Assembly: GCA_003171065.1 (NCBI GenBank)
Contig: PMXQ01000019.1
Coordinates: forward strand, 1-43,599
DNA: 43,599 nt
Direction of reading: 5' to 3'
DNA from: Chloroflexota bacterium
Lineage (GTDB): Bacteria; Chloroflexota; Limnocylindria; Limnocylindrales; CSP1-4
Position numbers and translations under genes: made by a program. Of the stretch, positions 7,243 through 17,238 are shown piece after piece (position 1 is the first letter of the stretch; the number at the start of each line of letters is the position of its first letter). A model generated the notes under the pieces. The model ran no database searches, was not told the origin of the DNA, and worked only from the letters and a program-made list of their open reading frames with translations.

Positions 7243-9543
7243 ATGGTGACGGAGACCGCATATCGAAGCGACACGCGGCCCGATTTCGAGCCGTTTGAGG
7301 AGTCGCTTGGTTCGATCAGCGGCTTCGTCTACACGGGGGACCTGCGATCGGAGCTCGGCTCCGGCCGCCTGACCACCAGTTCGGCGCTGGGCGTGCTCGA
7401 CGACATGCTGGGGATTCGCGAACTCGAAGAGATGATCGTTCGCCTGCGCTCGGGCGGCTACGACCCCCTCCCCGGCTACGACTACCGAGGCCCCACGCAC
7501 GTTTCGATCGGCCAGGAGGCCAGTGCCGTCGGAGCATCGAGCGTCCTCCGGCCTGACGACCACGTCACCAGCAGCCACCGCGGCCACGGCGACGCAATCG
7601 CAAAGGGCTTCGCGGCGATCAGGGCCATGACCGACGTTGAGATGCGAGCACGCGTGCCCGGCACGAAGCTCAAGACACGTGGGGACCTGCTCGGGGCGGT
7701 CCTCGAAGAGCATGTCTATCGTGTGATCGCGGAGCTCTTTGGCAAGGAAGAGGGCTACTGCAAGGGCCGCGGCGGCGGCATGCACATCGGCGACTTCTCC
7801 ACCGGGCATCTGGGCGCCAACGCGATCGTCGGCGGCAGCGTCCCGATCGCGACCGGTGCCGCTATGGCGCTCCGTTACAAGCGCTCGGACCGAGTCGTGT
7901 GCTGCTTCGCGGGCGACGGCGCTTACGCGAACGGCGTCGTGCTCGAAGCGCTCAACTGGGCTTCGCAGGACCAGTGGACCAACCACTTCGCCGGCGACCA
8001 CGTCTTCGGGCTGCCGGTGATCTATTTCATCCAGAACAACCACTATGGCATGACCCATCGCACCGACGACGAGGTCATGGGCGTGAAGCATCTGGCCCGC
8101 CGGGCCGCCGGCTTTGCCGAGAACAACATGCACGCCGAGACGGTCAACGGCATGGACGTGCTGGCGGTCCGCGACGCCGTCGCGCGCGCAGCGGCGCTCT
8201 GCCGCGAGGGCAAGGGCCCGGTCCTCATTGAGGCGAGTACCTACCGCTACTACGGCCATTCCCTCTCGGATCCGCGCAACGAGTATCGGACCCGCGAGGA
8301 GGAAGCGGCCTGGCGGGCGGTCGATCCGATCGAGCGCCTCAGGGCGCAACTCCTGGAGTCGGGCGTGGATGAGGCTGCGATCGCTGCGGTCGAAGCCGGG
8401 GCGCGAGAACGCAACGCCCGCGCCGCCGTTCGCGCATCCAAGGCCACCGACCCGAACCCTGCAGACGTCCTCCGCTACCTCTACACAGATACTCGGGCGG
8501 ACGTGGTGCCCGATCCCGAAGGCGCGGTCGTTACGTATGCCGACCCGCCCGTCGCCGCCCGGGGCAAGGACGGTGCCATCAGCTACAAGGATGCCCTGCG
8601 CGACGCCCTGACCGAGGAGATGCTTCGCGATCGGCGCGTCATCGTCTACGGCGAAGACGTGGCGGACTACGGCGGCGCTTTCAAGCTGACCAAGGGTCTG
8701 CTCGAGTCCTTCGGCCGTCAGCGGGTCTTCAACACGCCGATCTCGGAGGCCTGCATCTGCGGCACGGCCGTCGGGGCGTCGATGGTCGGCCTTCGGCCGG
8801 TCGTCGAGCTGATGTACATGGACTTCGCCCTGATGGCCTCGGACCAAATCGCCAACCAGGCCGCCAAATGGCACTATATGTCGGGCGCTCAGGTCGAAGT
8901 GCCGCTTGTCATCCGCGCCTCCGTGGGCGCCGGCAAGGGCTATGGCGGCCAGCACTCCCAGTCGCTCGAGAGCGTGTTCACCCACATCCCCGGCATCTAC
9001 GTCATATACCCGGCCACCCCGGAGGACGCCAAGGGCCTGCTCAAGAGCGCGATCCGGGACAACAACCCGGTCCTCTTCGTCGAGAGTCAGGGCCTCTACC
9101 CGACCAAGGGCATGGTGCCCGACGGCGAGTACACGACCCCGATCGGCGTAGCGCGAGTCGCACGCGAGGGTTCGGACGTCACGATCGTGACCTGGGGCCC
9201 GGCGATGGTCGACGCCATGAAGGCGGCCGACCGCCTCGCGTCGGAGAAGGGCGTGCAGGCCGAAGTCATCGACTTGCGCAGCCTCGTTCCGCTGGACATG
9301 GAGACCGTCCTGGCGTCGGTCCGCAAGACCGGGCGGTGCGTGGTCGCCGCACAGGCCGTCCTCACCGGCAGCTTCGTCAACGAGATCGTCGCGCGCATCC
9401 AGTCCGAAGCTTTCGACGATCTCGATGCTCCGATCGCTCGAGTAGGGGCCGCGAACGGCATCAGCCCTCAGGCCGAAGGGCTCGAGAAGGCGTTCCTGCC
9501 GGACGCATCGACCATCTTCGAGGCCGTCGCCGGGCTTGTCTGA
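7243..9543 (+). CDS. 2-oxoacid dehydrogenase E1, alpha and beta subunits fused
   Basis: About 766 residues from ATG 7243, chosen because AGAGGTG lies 8 nt upstream; an in-frame ATG at 7219 has a poorer site. The N-terminal half is the E1 alpha domain with the thiamine-diphosphate motif GDGAYANG and the downstream asparagines in FIQNNHYGM. The C-terminal half, from about residue 435, is E1 beta (YGEDVADYGG, then the transketolase C-terminal domain ending VAAQAVLTGSFVNEI). Fused E1 proteins occur among pyruvate, acetoin and branched-chain 2-oxoacid dehydrogenases. The enzyme decarboxylates a 2-oxoacid and passes the acyl group to the E2 lipoyl arm. Context (lactate from lactaldehyde) makes pyruvate attractive, but the substrate cannot be settled from sequence. 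Confidence 0.92.
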   Translation: MVTETAYRSDTRPDFEPFEESLGSISGFVYTGDLRSELGSGRLTTSSALGVLDDMLGIRELEEMIVRLRSGGYDPLPGYDYRGPTHVSIGQEASAVGASSVLRPDDHVTSSHRGHGDAIAKGFAAIRAMTDVEMRARVPGTKLKTRGDLLGAVLEEHVYRVIAELFGKEEGYCKGRGGGMHIGDFSTGHLGANAIVGGSVPIATGAAMALRYKRSDRVVCCFAGDGAYANGVVLEALNWASQDQWTNHFAGDHVFGLPVIYFIQNNHYGMTHRTDDEVMGVKHLARRAAGFAENNMHAETVNGMDVLAVRDAVARAAALCREGKGPVLIEASTYRYYGHSLSDPRNEYRTREEEAAWRAVDPIERLRAQLLESGVDEAAIAAVEAGARERNARAAVRASKATDPNPADVLRYLYTDTRADVVPDPEGAVVTYADPPVAARGKDGAISYKDALRDALTEEMLRDRRVIVYGEDVADYGGAFKLTKGLLESFGRQRVFNTPISEACICGTAVGASMVGLRPVVELMYMDFALMASDQIANQAAKWHYMSGAQVEVPLVIRASVGAGKGYGGQHSQSLESVFTHIPGIYVIYPATPEDAKGLLKSAIRDNNPVLFVESQGLYPTKGMVPDGEYTTPIGVARVAREGSDVTIVTWGPAMVDAMKAADRLASEKGVQAEVIDLRSLVPLDMETVLASVRKTGRCVVAAQAVLTGSFVNEIVARIQSEAFDDLDAPIARVGAANGISPQAEGLEKAFLPDASTIFEAVAGLV

Positions 9544-9589
9544 ATCCGAATAGAAGACTATTGAGTCCAAACCGAGTCGAGGGATACCG

Positions 9590-10909
9590 ATGGCCCATCC
9601 GATTCTGATGCCAAAGCCGGGCCAGATGACCGAAGAGTGCACGATCGTCACCTGGCTCAAGAAGCCGGGCGATCCGGTCCACCGCGGCGACGTCCTCTTC
9701 GAAATCGAAACCGACAAGTCGAACATGGACGTCGAGTCGTTCGACGAAGGCGTTCTGCTGAAGACCTACGTCGAGGTCGGTCAGACCGTTCCGGTGAACA
9801 GTGTCGTTGCCTATGTCGGCCAGGCCGGCGAAGAGGTGCCCGACCAGGCACCGTCGTCGGCGCCCGCGGTGGCGGCTCCGGTGGTCCCCGCCGAAACCCC
9901 GCAGCCCGTGGCGGCTGCGCCTTACGTGGCCGGCAGCCACGAGGCGTCCGCGGTCGTGACTCCTGCCGCCGCCGTGGGCGGATCAGGCGATAGGATCCGG
10001 ATCAGCCCGAGAGCCAGCCGGTTGGCGGCGGCGTCGGGAATCGACATCCGGTCCATCGCCGGCACGGGACCCGAAGGCCGGATCACCGAGCGTGACGTCC
10101 AGTCGGCAGTGGCTGTGCAGACGGCCCCCGCCCCGGCGCCCGCCGTTCTCGCGCAGCCCGTCGCCCCATTGACACTCGGCGCCCCTGCGTTCGTTCCTCC
10201 GCCGGTCGCCGGCGACGACGAAGAGGGCCCGCGGCCGTTGAGCCGCATGCGCCGCGTCATCGCCGAGCGCCTGACGCTCTCCGCCACGACGGTGCCGCAC
10301 TTCACAGTGACCATTGCCGTCGACATGACGAAGGTCGTCGCCCTCCGCGCGGAACTCAAGGCTTCGTGGACGTCACTCAGCGTCACGGACTTCATTCTCT
10401 CGGCGACCGCCCAGACCCTCGTCGAGTTCCCGGACGTCAACTCGCGGACAGACGGGACCCAGGTGTGGCCGCGCAAGCGGGTTCATCTCGGGTTGGCTGT
10501 GTCGGTGCCCAACGGATTGGTCGTCCCGGTGATCCGCGACGCCAACCGACTGAGTCTCGTCGAGCTTCACGATCGGGCGGCAGCCCTCGCGGTCGGCGCT
10601 CGGGAAGGAACCCTCTCGCCTGACGACCTTTCGGGGAGCACCTTCACGATCTCGAATCTGGGGATGTTCGGCGTCGACGAGTTCAGCGCGATCATCAATC
10701 CGGGCGAGTCGGCTATCCTCGCCGTCTCCAGCGTCACGCCTACGGCTGTTGCGATCGGAGACGGGCTGGCCGTCCGTCAGATCATGAAGCTGACTCTCTC
10801 GGCCGATCACCGGCTCATCGACGGCGAGCTGGGCGCGCGCTTCCTCAATGCCCTCCGACGCCGACTCACCGAAGTCGACGCGTTCCGGATCGATGCCCTG
10901 AATTCTTAG
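9590..10909 (+). CDS. Dihydrolipoamide acyltransferase, E2 component
   Basis: 439 residues, starting 46 nt after E1 with GAGGGA five bases upstream of ATG. Domains in order: lipoyl domain 1-80 with lipoylated Lys43 in ETDKSNMD; Ala/Pro/Val-rich linker 85-130; peripheral-subunit-binding domain about 136-172 (ISPRASRLAAASGID); second linker; and the catalytic acyltransferase core from about 210, with His407 and Asp411 in DHRLIDG. It transfers the acyl group made by E1 to CoA. Single lipoyl domain as in most bacterial acetoin- and branched-chain-type E2s. No dihydrolipoamide dehydrogenase (E3) follows, so E3 must come from elsewhere in the genome. Confidence 0.95.
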   Translation: MAHPILMPKPGQMTEECTIVTWLKKPGDPVHRGDVLFEIETDKSNMDVESFDEGVLLKTYVEVGQTVPVNSVVAYVGQAGEEVPDQAPSSAPAVAAPVVPAETPQPVAAAPYVAGSHEASAVVTPAAAVGGSGDRIRISPRASRLAAASGIDIRSIAGTGPEGRITERDVQSAVAVQTAPAPAPAVLAQPVAPLTLGAPAFVPPPVAGDDEEGPRPLSRMRRVIAERLTLSATTVPHFTVTIAVDMTKVVALRAELKASWTSLSVTDFILSATAQTLVEFPDVNSRTDGTQVWPRKRVHLGLAVSVPNGLVVPVIRDANRLSLVELHDRAAALAVGAREGTLSPDDLSGSTFTISNLGMFGVDEFSAIINPGESAILAVSSVTPTAVAIGDGLAVRQIMKLTLSADHRLIDGELGARFLNALRRRLTEVDAFRIDALNS

Positions 10910-11248
10910 AGACGAGTCCTGGCCATGAGCCTGGCGATGTAGGCCGCTCCTGGCGAGAGCCACCTTCGATCCTGGCTCGGATCTTGGGTAGTGGGCAAAC
11001 TTGCGGTGACACAGAAGGAGAGGGTGCTGGCGATGCCGGCGGCCTCTCGCGTTACGTTCGACCTCCCGGCGGAGGCTCATGCCTCAATTCGCCGCCGTCG
11101 CTGTGGCGTTTCAGCCATAGATCGGAGCGGCCTTCTTGGCCTTGGGGGCGATCGTCTCGGTGCCCACCAGGGGGGCCCGCAATGACGGGGAGATGTCAGG
11201 TCCCGGCGTAAGATGTCGGCGACAGCCTCGAAGGAGCGAGAGGACGCC
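10910..11248. other. Intergenic region, no supported gene
   Basis: About 340 nt. A short plus-strand frame from GTG 10991 (inner ATG 11033, stop near 11185) begins MPAASRVTFDLPAEAH, which looks like the start of a real domain, but it turns into low-quality Arg/Gly-rich sequence and stops after about 50 residues. It may be a decayed gene end or coincidence. I see no intrinsic terminator with a T-run after E2. Confidence 0.4.
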
Positions 11249-12190
11249 ATGACCAACAACCACCTCGCATCGAGCGCCAGCGGACCGGCTCGCCTGCTGA
11301 AGCGCCTGGGTCGTTCCGACGTCGACCTCTTCGACCTCAAGCAAGGGACGCCCCTTCCCTGGCGCCCGACGTCACGCGATGACGTGCCGGCGGCGGCCTG
11401 GGCCCAACTGGAGAAGTCCTGCGATAGCCTGGAGCTCGAGCGCCTGCTGCTGATCCCCGGGACCGGCAAGCGCACCTGGATCGGCGGCCGGCTCGCCATG
11501 CGCACGCGGGTGCTTGCCTTCGGCACGACGGGCGTCGGCGAATGGACTGAGAACGACGGCGTGGGCGCCGTGGAATTCATGCCGGTCGACGACCTACTTG
11601 CGATCGACGACAGGGTCATCCTCTTGCGCGGGCGCCTGGCCCTGATAGGGCGGACCCGCCGCCTGGAAACCCATTACAATACGGTCGCCCGGGCGCTGTT
11701 CCTCGAGAACGTCTTGCGGCTGCGCCAGATGATCGCCGGTCCCCGGTTAGCGACCGAACGCAACTTCGTCTGGCTCGGCATGGACGTCGAACCACGTCCT
11801 GCCTCCGAACTGCCCTACAAATGGGCCAACCTGCTCCTGGAGCGCACGGATCTCCGGATCGATTCACCGGAGGCCGAGATGGTTGCCGTCGGCGACGTGG
11901 TCGAGCTGGGCGCACGTCGCAAGGGACCGGCAACAGGCCTCGCCCTGCTCGGGCCGCGCGAGCTGGTGATCGCTGCCGAACCTCCCAACCGAGCCGACGA
12001 TCCCCGACATGGAGTCGACCTGACGGTCGTCCCGCGCCGTCACATTCGGGACGTGGGCTGGAGCCGCGGCAGCCTGACTATTCGGCTGGTCGCAGACGGT
12101 GCCTCCGGGCCATCGATCTCACGACCGCTGGACGAGCGGCTCTTCGAGGCGATGCGGCAGTCGTTCGGCGACGCGGTCGCTTGGGCCTAG
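11249..12190 (+). CDS. Hypothetical protein
   Basis: 313 residues from ATG 11249, which has GAGAGG five bases upstream; a longer version from 11213 lacks such a site. I do not recognise the family. No signal peptide, no convincing membrane segment and no Cys clusters, so it is probably cytoplasmic. Residues about 75-155 alternate short hydrophobic strands and turns (TRVLAFGTTGVGEW, VEFMPVDDLLAIDDRVILLR) in a pattern reminiscent of bacterial PH-like beta domains, but that is only an impression. Codon composition resembles the neighbours. It stands alone on the plus strand and converges with the kinase gene that ends at 12251. Confidence 0.7.
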   Translation: MTNNHLASSASGPARLLKRLGRSDVDLFDLKQGTPLPWRPTSRDDVPAAAWAQLEKSCDSLELERLLLIPGTGKRTWIGGRLAMRTRVLAFGTTGVGEWTENDGVGAVEFMPVDDLLAIDDRVILLRGRLALIGRTRRLETHYNTVARALFLENVLRLRQMIAGPRLATERNFVWLGMDVEPRPASELPYKWANLLLERTDLRIDSPEAEMVAVGDVVELGARRKGPATGLALLGPRELVIAAEPPNRADDPRHGVDLTVVPRRHIRDVGWSRGSLTIRLVADGASGPSISRPLDERLFEAMRQSFGDAVAWA

Positions 12191-12250
12191 CCCTAAGGCG
12201 GAACTGGCCTCTGAGGCACGGCCCGAGCGCGGGCGAACGGTTCTCGGACG

Positions 12251-13744
12251 TCAGCGCCCGGCGATCTGGCCCCAGACTCGAGCGCGCTCAACCGCGTCGG
12301 CCCACCGATCACTCGGGTGCGGCTCGTACGTGTCCACGGCGATGGAGTTCCCCACGGCCACGCGGCCCTGATCAATTCCCGCGAGCTCGCCCGCCCCGAT
12401 GGCCTGGGCCATCAGATTGCCCAGGGCCGTGGCCTCGGTGGGACCCGCGATCACAGGGACACCGCACGCGTCCGCCGCGAGCTGGCAGAGCAAACGGTTC
12501 TGGCTGCCCCCGCCCACGATCCTCAGCGCGTCGACCTTCCTGGCGGTGAGCTCCTCCAGCTCGCCGAGCGCGATCCGGTAGCGCAACGCCAGGCTCTCGA
12601 GGCAGCACCGGACCATCGCGCCAGGGTCCTCGGGTGCTGGCTGTCCGGTCCGCAAGGAGAACGCCCTGATCGCTGCCGTCATGTCGGCCGGGCTGAGGAA
12701 GTCCGGTGCTTCGGGGTCGATCAGGGATCGGAACGGCTCCGACGCGTCGGCCAGCGACAGCAGCTGGTCCCAGCCGTAATCGCGTCCAGCCCGCTGCCAG
12801 CTGCGGCGGCATTCCTGGAGAAGCCAGAGCCCGGTCAAGTTCTTGAGCAGCAAGGTCCTGCCGCCGAGGCCGCCTTCGTTGGTGAAACCCGTCGCCAGGA
12901 CACGGGAGTTGACCACTGGCCTGCTCGTCTCCATGCCCATGACGCTCCACGTGCCGCTGCTTATGAAAGCGCTCTTGTCGTCGAGGCCCGGAACGGCGCC
13001 CGCAGCACTGGCGGAGTCGTGCGATCCCACGGCCACGATGCGCGTCCTGCCGCTCAAACCCGCGTCGGCAGCCAGCTCGCTTCGCAACGAGCCGATCTCG
13101 GTCCCCGGCTCGACGAGCGCCGGAAAGATTTCGGGGCGGATGCCAAGCCGGGTGATCAACTCGTTGGCCCAAGCCCGCTTCCGGAGATCGAGGCACTCCG
13201 TTGTACTGGCGACGGTGTATTCGGCGCACGTCCCGGCGCCCATCCAGTAGTAGAAGAGATTTGGCAACGGCAAGAGTGTGGACGCCGCGTCCAGCTGCGC
13301 ATCCCCGGTCCTCACCATCGAGAACAGCTGGAACAGCGTGTTGATCTGCCAGACCTGAAGGCCCGTGGCCTCGAATATCTCGTCGCGCGGCACGAGTTCA
13401 AAGGCAGGTTCCAGAATCTCGTCCGTGCGGCGGTCGCGGTAGTGGCGCGGATTCCCGACCAGGGCACCACCCCTATCCAGAAGGGCGAAGTCGACGCCCC
13501 AGGTGTCGAGACCGACCGCGTCCATCTGGCCGCCACTGGCCCGCGCGGCGCGCGCGATGCCTTCGTTGATTTCCCTCCACAAGCCCAGCACGTCGGAATA
13601 GAGCGCGTCGTGGACGCGGACCGGGCCGTTGGGGAAGCGGTGGACCTCACTCAGAGAGAAGCGGGTGCCCTCCCAGGCCCCAAGGACGACGCGGCCTGAC
13701 GAGGCCCCAAGGTCCACCGCCAGATAGTGCCGCGTCGTGGCCAT
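12251..13744 (-). CDS. rhaB: Rhamnulokinase-type FGGY sugar kinase
   Basis: 497 residues, close to the roughly 490 of rhamnulokinases. Family marks: N-terminal phosphate loop AVDLGASSGRVV, HRFPNGPV, GLDTWGVDFALLD with the catalytic-base Asp, HYRDRRTDE, QINTLFQLFSM, GSHDSASA, and RIVGGGSQNRLLCQL in the C-terminal ATPase half. It phosphorylates a deoxy-ketose at O1 in the cytoplasm. ATG 13744 has GGAG five bases upstream. It is the last gene of the ABC-LacI-FucU-FucI operon, so although the sequence says rhamnulokinase the partner isomerase is fucose-type; it may serve as the L-fuculose kinase. A hairpin separates it from fucI. Confidence 0.88.
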   Translation of the reverse strand: MATTRHYLAVDLGASSGRVVLGAWEGTRFSLSEVHRFPNGPVRVHDALYSDVLGLWREINEGIARAARASGGQMDAVGLDTWGVDFALLDRGGALVGNPRHYRDRRTDEILEPAFELVPRDEIFEATGLQVWQINTLFQLFSMVRTGDAQLDAASTLLPLPNLFYYWMGAGTCAEYTVASTTECLDLRKRAWANELITRLGIRPEIFPALVEPGTEIGSLRSELAADAGLSGRTRIVAVGSHDSASAAGAVPGLDDKSAFISSGTWSVMGMETSRPVVNSRVLATGFTNEGGLGGRTLLLKNLTGLWLLQECRRSWQRAGRDYGWDQLLSLADASEPFRSLIDPEAPDFLSPADMTAAIRAFSLRTGQPAPEDPGAMVRCCLESLALRYRIALGELEELTARKVDALRIVGGGSQNRLLCQLAADACGVPVIAGPTEATALGNLMAQAIGAGELAGIDQGRVAVGNSIAVDTYEPHPSDRWADAVERARVWGQIAGR

Positions 13745-13798
13745 CTAGACTCCTACCTTTCAACATGCCGAAACTAGAGCGTTCTCGTTCCTAGAAGC

Positions 13799-13831
13799 CG
13801 CTCGCTCCGCCTGAATGTGGCGGAGTGAGCG
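13799..13831 (-). terminator. Stem-loop between fucI and the kinase gene
   Basis: Arms 13799-13811 and 13819-13831 pair over 13 bp with one G-U, around a 7-nt loop. No U-run follows in the minus direction, so this is more likely a partial terminator or mRNA-stabilising hairpin that sets kinase expression below that of FucI than a complete stop. The kinase Shine-Dalgarno follows within 60 nt. Confidence 0.6.
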
Positions 13832-13854
13832 CTGAGTGCGTACCAGGTCTGGCG

Positions 13855-15681
13855 TCAGCGCCGGCCGTAGAGGGGGCCGAACGTCTGGCAAGCCCGGAAG
13901 TCGGCGCCTTCCGGATCCGCCGTGCCAAACGAGCTCCATGCGTGCGGCCGGTAGACCTGCTCGGGCGGTACGTTATGCATGTTCACGGGGATTCGGAGCA
14001 TGGACGCAATGCTGATCAAGTCGGCGCCGATGTGGCCGTGGCTGATCGCGCCATGGTTGGCGCCCCAGTTGGCCATCACGCTGTAGACGTCGCGGAAAGC
14101 GCCGGTGCCGGTGACCTCGGGCACGAACCAATGGGTCGGCCAGGTCGGGTCGGTTCGCTGGTCGAGGGTTCGATGTACCTCGGGCGGCAGCTCGACGGTC
14201 CAGCCCTGGGCGAGCTGGAGAACGGGCCCCACTCCGGCGACGAGGTTGATCCGGCTCATCGTGACGGGCATGCCGCCGCGTGTCAGGAAGTTGGACGAGA
14301 AGCCGCCCCCACGGAAGTATTCGGTGGTGCCTGGATACCAGGTAGTCGCCTTCAGGCAGGCGTCGGCTTCCGCCTCGGTAATCTCCCAGAATGGCTTCAT
14401 CGCCGGCCGGCCCCCGATCTCCATCTGGCCGGTGGAGTCGAGCGTAGCCGCGCCGCTGTTGAGCAGATGGATGACGCCGCCTGCAGCGCGACCTTCCAGC
14501 TGTACGCCGGTGACGCGCTTCACGGCCTCGGGGCTCCAGTACGTCCGGACGTCGGCGAAGATCTGGGGCCGGTTCGTCAGGACGTAGCTCAGTAGCATCG
14601 AGGCGCCGTTGAGGCTGTCGTTCTCGGTGGCGAAGACGTACGGGGCGCGAATGCCGTTCCAATCGAATGATGAGTTGAGGATCGCCTCCATGAAGTCGCC
14701 ATTCGGGAACTGGTCGGTCCACTGGCGCTGGCCCTGGAAGCCGCCAAGTATGGCGTTGTGGCCGAGCGCCTCCTCGCCGTGCTCCTCGGCCAGGCGCGGA
14801 TTGCCGGTCAGAAGGTCGCGGGCGATCATGGCCATCTTGACCACCATCTCCCAGTCGCGGTCCTTCTGCTCGCGGCTGCGCTGGCTTGCGGGCTTGTTGC
14901 GATCCGTGCCCTCTGGGCAGTTCGCCTTGGTCCACGCAAGGGCTCGGGAGTACTCGTCCTTGTCGTAGATGCTCTCGTTGATCCGACGCGTCAACTCGCT
15001 CATGTCGACCGCTTCGACGCGCATCCCGAGGTAGTGCTCGAAGAAGGCGTTGTCGACGATCGAGCCGGCGATGCCCATCGAGGTCCCGCCAATGCTCAGG
15101 TACGACTTGCCGCGGACGATGGCCACGCCCAGACCCGCGCGTGCGAAGCGGAGCAGCTTCTCCTCGACGTCCGTCGGGATCGACGTATCCGAGGAATCCT
15201 GAACGTCGTGCCCGTAGATGCCGAAGGCGGGCAGGCCCTTCTGCGCGTGGGCCGCCAGGACGGCCGCAAGGTACACGGCCCCCGGTCGCTCCGTACCGTT
15301 GAAGCCCCATACCGCCGTGGGCGTGAGCGGATCCATGTCCATTGTCTCGGACCCGTAGCACCAGCACGGTGTAACCGTGATGGAAACCCCGACGCCTTCC
15401 TCACGGAACATCTCGGCGGCCTCGGCTGCCTCAGTGACGCCACCGATGCAGTGCGGGGCGATTACGCACTCCACGGGCGAACCGTCCGGGTATCGAAGCT
15501 TGGCGGTCAGCAGTGTCGCGGTGGACTTAGCCATCCTCATGGTCTGGTCTTCGAGCGACTCGCGAACGCCACGCCGGCGCCCGTCGATGGCAGGCCGAAT
15601 GCCGATCTTGGGCCAGCCGCCCACGAAACGCGGCCGGGCCCGGTTCGCGACGGGTTCCGGCGGCTGGTCGAGGATGGTCAT
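13855..15681 (-). CDS. fucI: L-fucose isomerase
   Basis: 608 residues from ATG 15681, preceded by AAAGGAGA. A longer frame from 15723 would add 14 residues and reach the fucU stop. Near-colinear with E. coli FucI (591 aa): [88 protein letters not shown]. The Mn-binding Glu in ATENDSLNG, Asp in [11 protein letters not shown] and His in NWGANHG are all present. It interconverts L-fucose and L-fuculose, and commonly D-arabinose and D-ribulose, in the cytoplasm. The N-terminus is about 20 residues longer than in E. coli. Neighbours are the FucU mutarotase and the kinase. Confidence 0.97.
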   Translation of the reverse strand: MTILDQPPEPVANRARPRFVGGWPKIGIRPAIDGRRRGVRESLEDQTMRMAKSTATLLTAKLRYPDGSPVECVIAPHCIGGVTEAAEAAEMFREEGVGVSITVTPCWCYGSETMDMDPLTPTAVWGFNGTERPGAVYLAAVLAAHAQKGLPAFGIYGHDVQDSSDTSIPTDVEEKLLRFARAGLGVAIVRGKSYLSIGGTSMGIAGSIVDNAFFEHYLGMRVEAVDMSELTRRINESIYDKDEYSRALAWTKANCPEGTDRNKPASQRSREQKDRDWEMVVKMAMIARDLLTGNPRLAEEHGEEALGHNAILGGFQGQRQWTDQFPNGDFMEAILNSSFDWNGIRAPYVFATENDSLNGASMLLSYVLTNRPQIFADVRTYWSPEAVKRVTGVQLEGRAAGGVIHLLNSGAATLDSTGQMEIGGRPAMKPFWEITEAEADACLKATTWYPGTTEYFRGGGFSSNFLTRGGMPVTMSRINLVAGVGPVLQLAQGWTVELPPEVHRTLDQRTDPTWPTHWFVPEVTGTGAFRDVYSVMANWGANHGAISHGHIGADLISIASMLRIPVNMHNVPPEQVYRPHAWSSFGTADPEGADFRACQTFGPLYGRR

Positions 15682-15719
15682 CGCGGTTCTCCTTTGGTTT
15701 CGGGCGACCGTGAATCGGG

Positions 15720-16139
15720 TCAACTCGGGGACACGACCCCGATGGTGAGCAGCAGGTTGGCGTAGACCCGCCGCTCCCCGGTGGCGATGGCGACGGCGAG
15801 GTCCGGGCCGCGAGCGGCGTCGTAGAACTCGAACCGACCGAGGGGCTGGAGGTCGAGGCCCGGCACCAATTGCCTGAACTCGGCGAATATCGCGGGCTCC
15901 GGGCCCTGCTCGGGCGCCATGACGTGCGCGCTCTCGATGGGGATGGCGTTCACCAGGACCTTCAGCACGTCCGTGACGCGAACGAGATCCGGCGCGAGGT
16001 TGAGGAAGATGCGCCTGGCCCCCGGGTGACTCCTGGTAGCCAGCGGGTAGTTGCCGTCGGCGATGAGGACCTGGGCTCCATGGCCGGCCTCGCCGAGACC
16101 ACGGAGAAGCTCCGGATGAAGCAGTTGGTACTTGAGCAC
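15720..16139 (-). CDS. fucU: L-fucose mutarotase (RbsD/FucU family)
   Basis: 139 residues, the same as E. coli FucU (140). Starts [20 protein letters not shown] with GTG 16139 and GAGGAGG five bases upstream. [14 protein letters not shown] carries the catalytic His/Asp region, and [20 protein letters not shown] and [10 protein letters not shown] are the conserved C-terminal strands. It equilibrates alpha and beta anomers so that FucI receives its preferred form. It sits 10 nt after the LacI stop and 38 nt before the fucI start, in the same operon. Discrimination from ribose pyranase RbsD rests on the C-terminal FYD/GER pattern and the fucI context. Confidence 0.93.
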   Translation of the reverse strand: MLKYQLLHPELLRGLGEAGHGAQVLIADGNYPLATRSHPGARRIFLNLAPDLVRVTDVLKVLVNAIPIESAHVMAPEQGPEPAIFAEFRQLVPGLDLQPLGRFEFYDAARGPDLAVAIATGERRVYANLLLTIGVVSPS

Positions 16140-16149
16140 ACGTGCCTCC

Positions 16150-17178
16150 TCAGGAGGGGACTATCGCGGCAATCGACGCGGGCGGCGCACTGGACCGGCG
16201 GACGACGAGCTTGGTCGGAAGGATGATCGAACGCGGTTTGGTCGGCCGGTCGCTCGTAAGCCGGGTCAGGAGCAGCTCCGCGGCCCGGCGGCCCATGGAG
16301 TAGGCATCCTGCACGATGCAGGTCATGAACGGATCAATGGCCCACTCGTCGGGCACGTCGTCGAAACAAACGAGCGAGACATCCTCCGGGACGAGCAGCC
16401 CGAGGTCGCGAATCGCCCTGATCGCTCCGAAGGCGATGAAGTTGTTGCCGGCGAAGATCGCTGTCGGGCGCGGACGCGTGGCCAGCACGTGACGTGCCGC
16501 CGAGCGCCCGGCCGCGACTGCGAACCCGTCGTTGCGGATGAGCGCAGGGTCTACCGGGATCCCTGCTTCTGTCAGCGCCCGCTCATACCCGGCGATCCGG
16601 TCCGCCGCTGTCGAGATGGTCCTCTGCCCGCTGAGCATTGCGATGCGCCTGTGGCCCAGCTCAAGAAGGTGGCGCACGAGCTGGTATGCGCCCGCCTCTG
16701 AGTCGGACCGGACCTCGTCCATGGTTGCAGAGGAGACCCGGCGGTCCAGGACGACCAGGGGCACGTTATGGCTGCCGAGGAGTCGAAACGGTTCGGGCGA
16801 GCTTCCGGACGGTACGAGCAGGACGCCGTCGATCTGCCGCTCGATGAGCATCTGGAGGTGTTCGTTCTCCTCGACCTCCGACTCATCGGTGTTGCAGAAC
16901 ATCACGGCGAAGTTGCGCGCCGCGGCGACGTCCTCGACGCCGCGTGCGATAGTCGTGAAAAAGGGGTTGGTGATGTCCGACAGGACGAGGGCCACAGTGC
17001 GCGTTCGCTTCGATCGCAGGTGGCGGGCGACTGCGTTGGGAACATAGCCAAGTTCAGCTACAGCTTGCTCGACGCGCGCGCGCGTGTCCCCGCTCGCGTA
17101 ACCCGTCTTGTTGACGACTCGCGAAACCGTCATCGTAGAGACGCCGGCGTGGCGGGCTACATCTTTGATCGTCGTCAT
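16150..17178 (-). CDS. LacI-family transcriptional regulator
   Basis: 342 residues. Helix-turn-helix and hinge at 3-60 ([20 protein letters not shown] ... [14 protein letters not shown]), followed by the periplasmic-binding-protein-like effector domain ([45 protein letters not shown]). Members repress sugar operons and release DNA on binding the sugar or a derivative. Encoded between the transporter lipoprotein gene and fucU, so it probably regulates this operon. The palindromes at 21053-21076 in front of the operon are its best operator candidates. The inducer is presumably fucose- or fuculose-related, by context only. Confidence 0.93.
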   Translation of the reverse strand: MTTIKDVARHAGVSTMTVSRVVNKTGYASGDTRARVEQAVAELGYVPNAVARHLRSKRTRTVALVLSDITNPFFTTIARGVEDVAAARNFAVMFCNTDESEVEENEHLQMLIERQIDGVLLVPSGSSPEPFRLLGSHNVPLVVLDRRVSSATMDEVRSDSEAGAYQLVRHLLELGHRRIAMLSGQRTISTAADRIAGYERALTEAGIPVDPALIRNDGFAVAAGRSAARHVLATRPRPTAIFAGNNFIAFGAIRAIRDLGLLVPEDVSLVCFDDVPDEWAIDPFMTCIVQDAYSMGRRAAELLLTRLTSDRPTKPRSIILPTKLVVRRSSAPPASIAAIVPS

Positions 17179-17238
17179 TGCGGTCGCGCGGCCCTTGGTC
17201 GCTCCGGGTTTGCCTCCCGCAGCGGCTGGTTAGAGTAG

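Noticed and set aside
7138-9726. 862-codon open frame antisense to the E1 gene
   Set aside because: Its translation is Arg/His/Asp-rich without any domain and mirrors the codon bias of the E1 gene on the other strand; E1 is unmistakable.
10991-11185. Possible small gene beginning MPAASRVTFDLPAEAH
   Set aside because: Only a few residues look domain-like (ribbon-helix-helix or carbohydrate-binding starts were considered); the rest is random and no downstream continuation was found in other frames.
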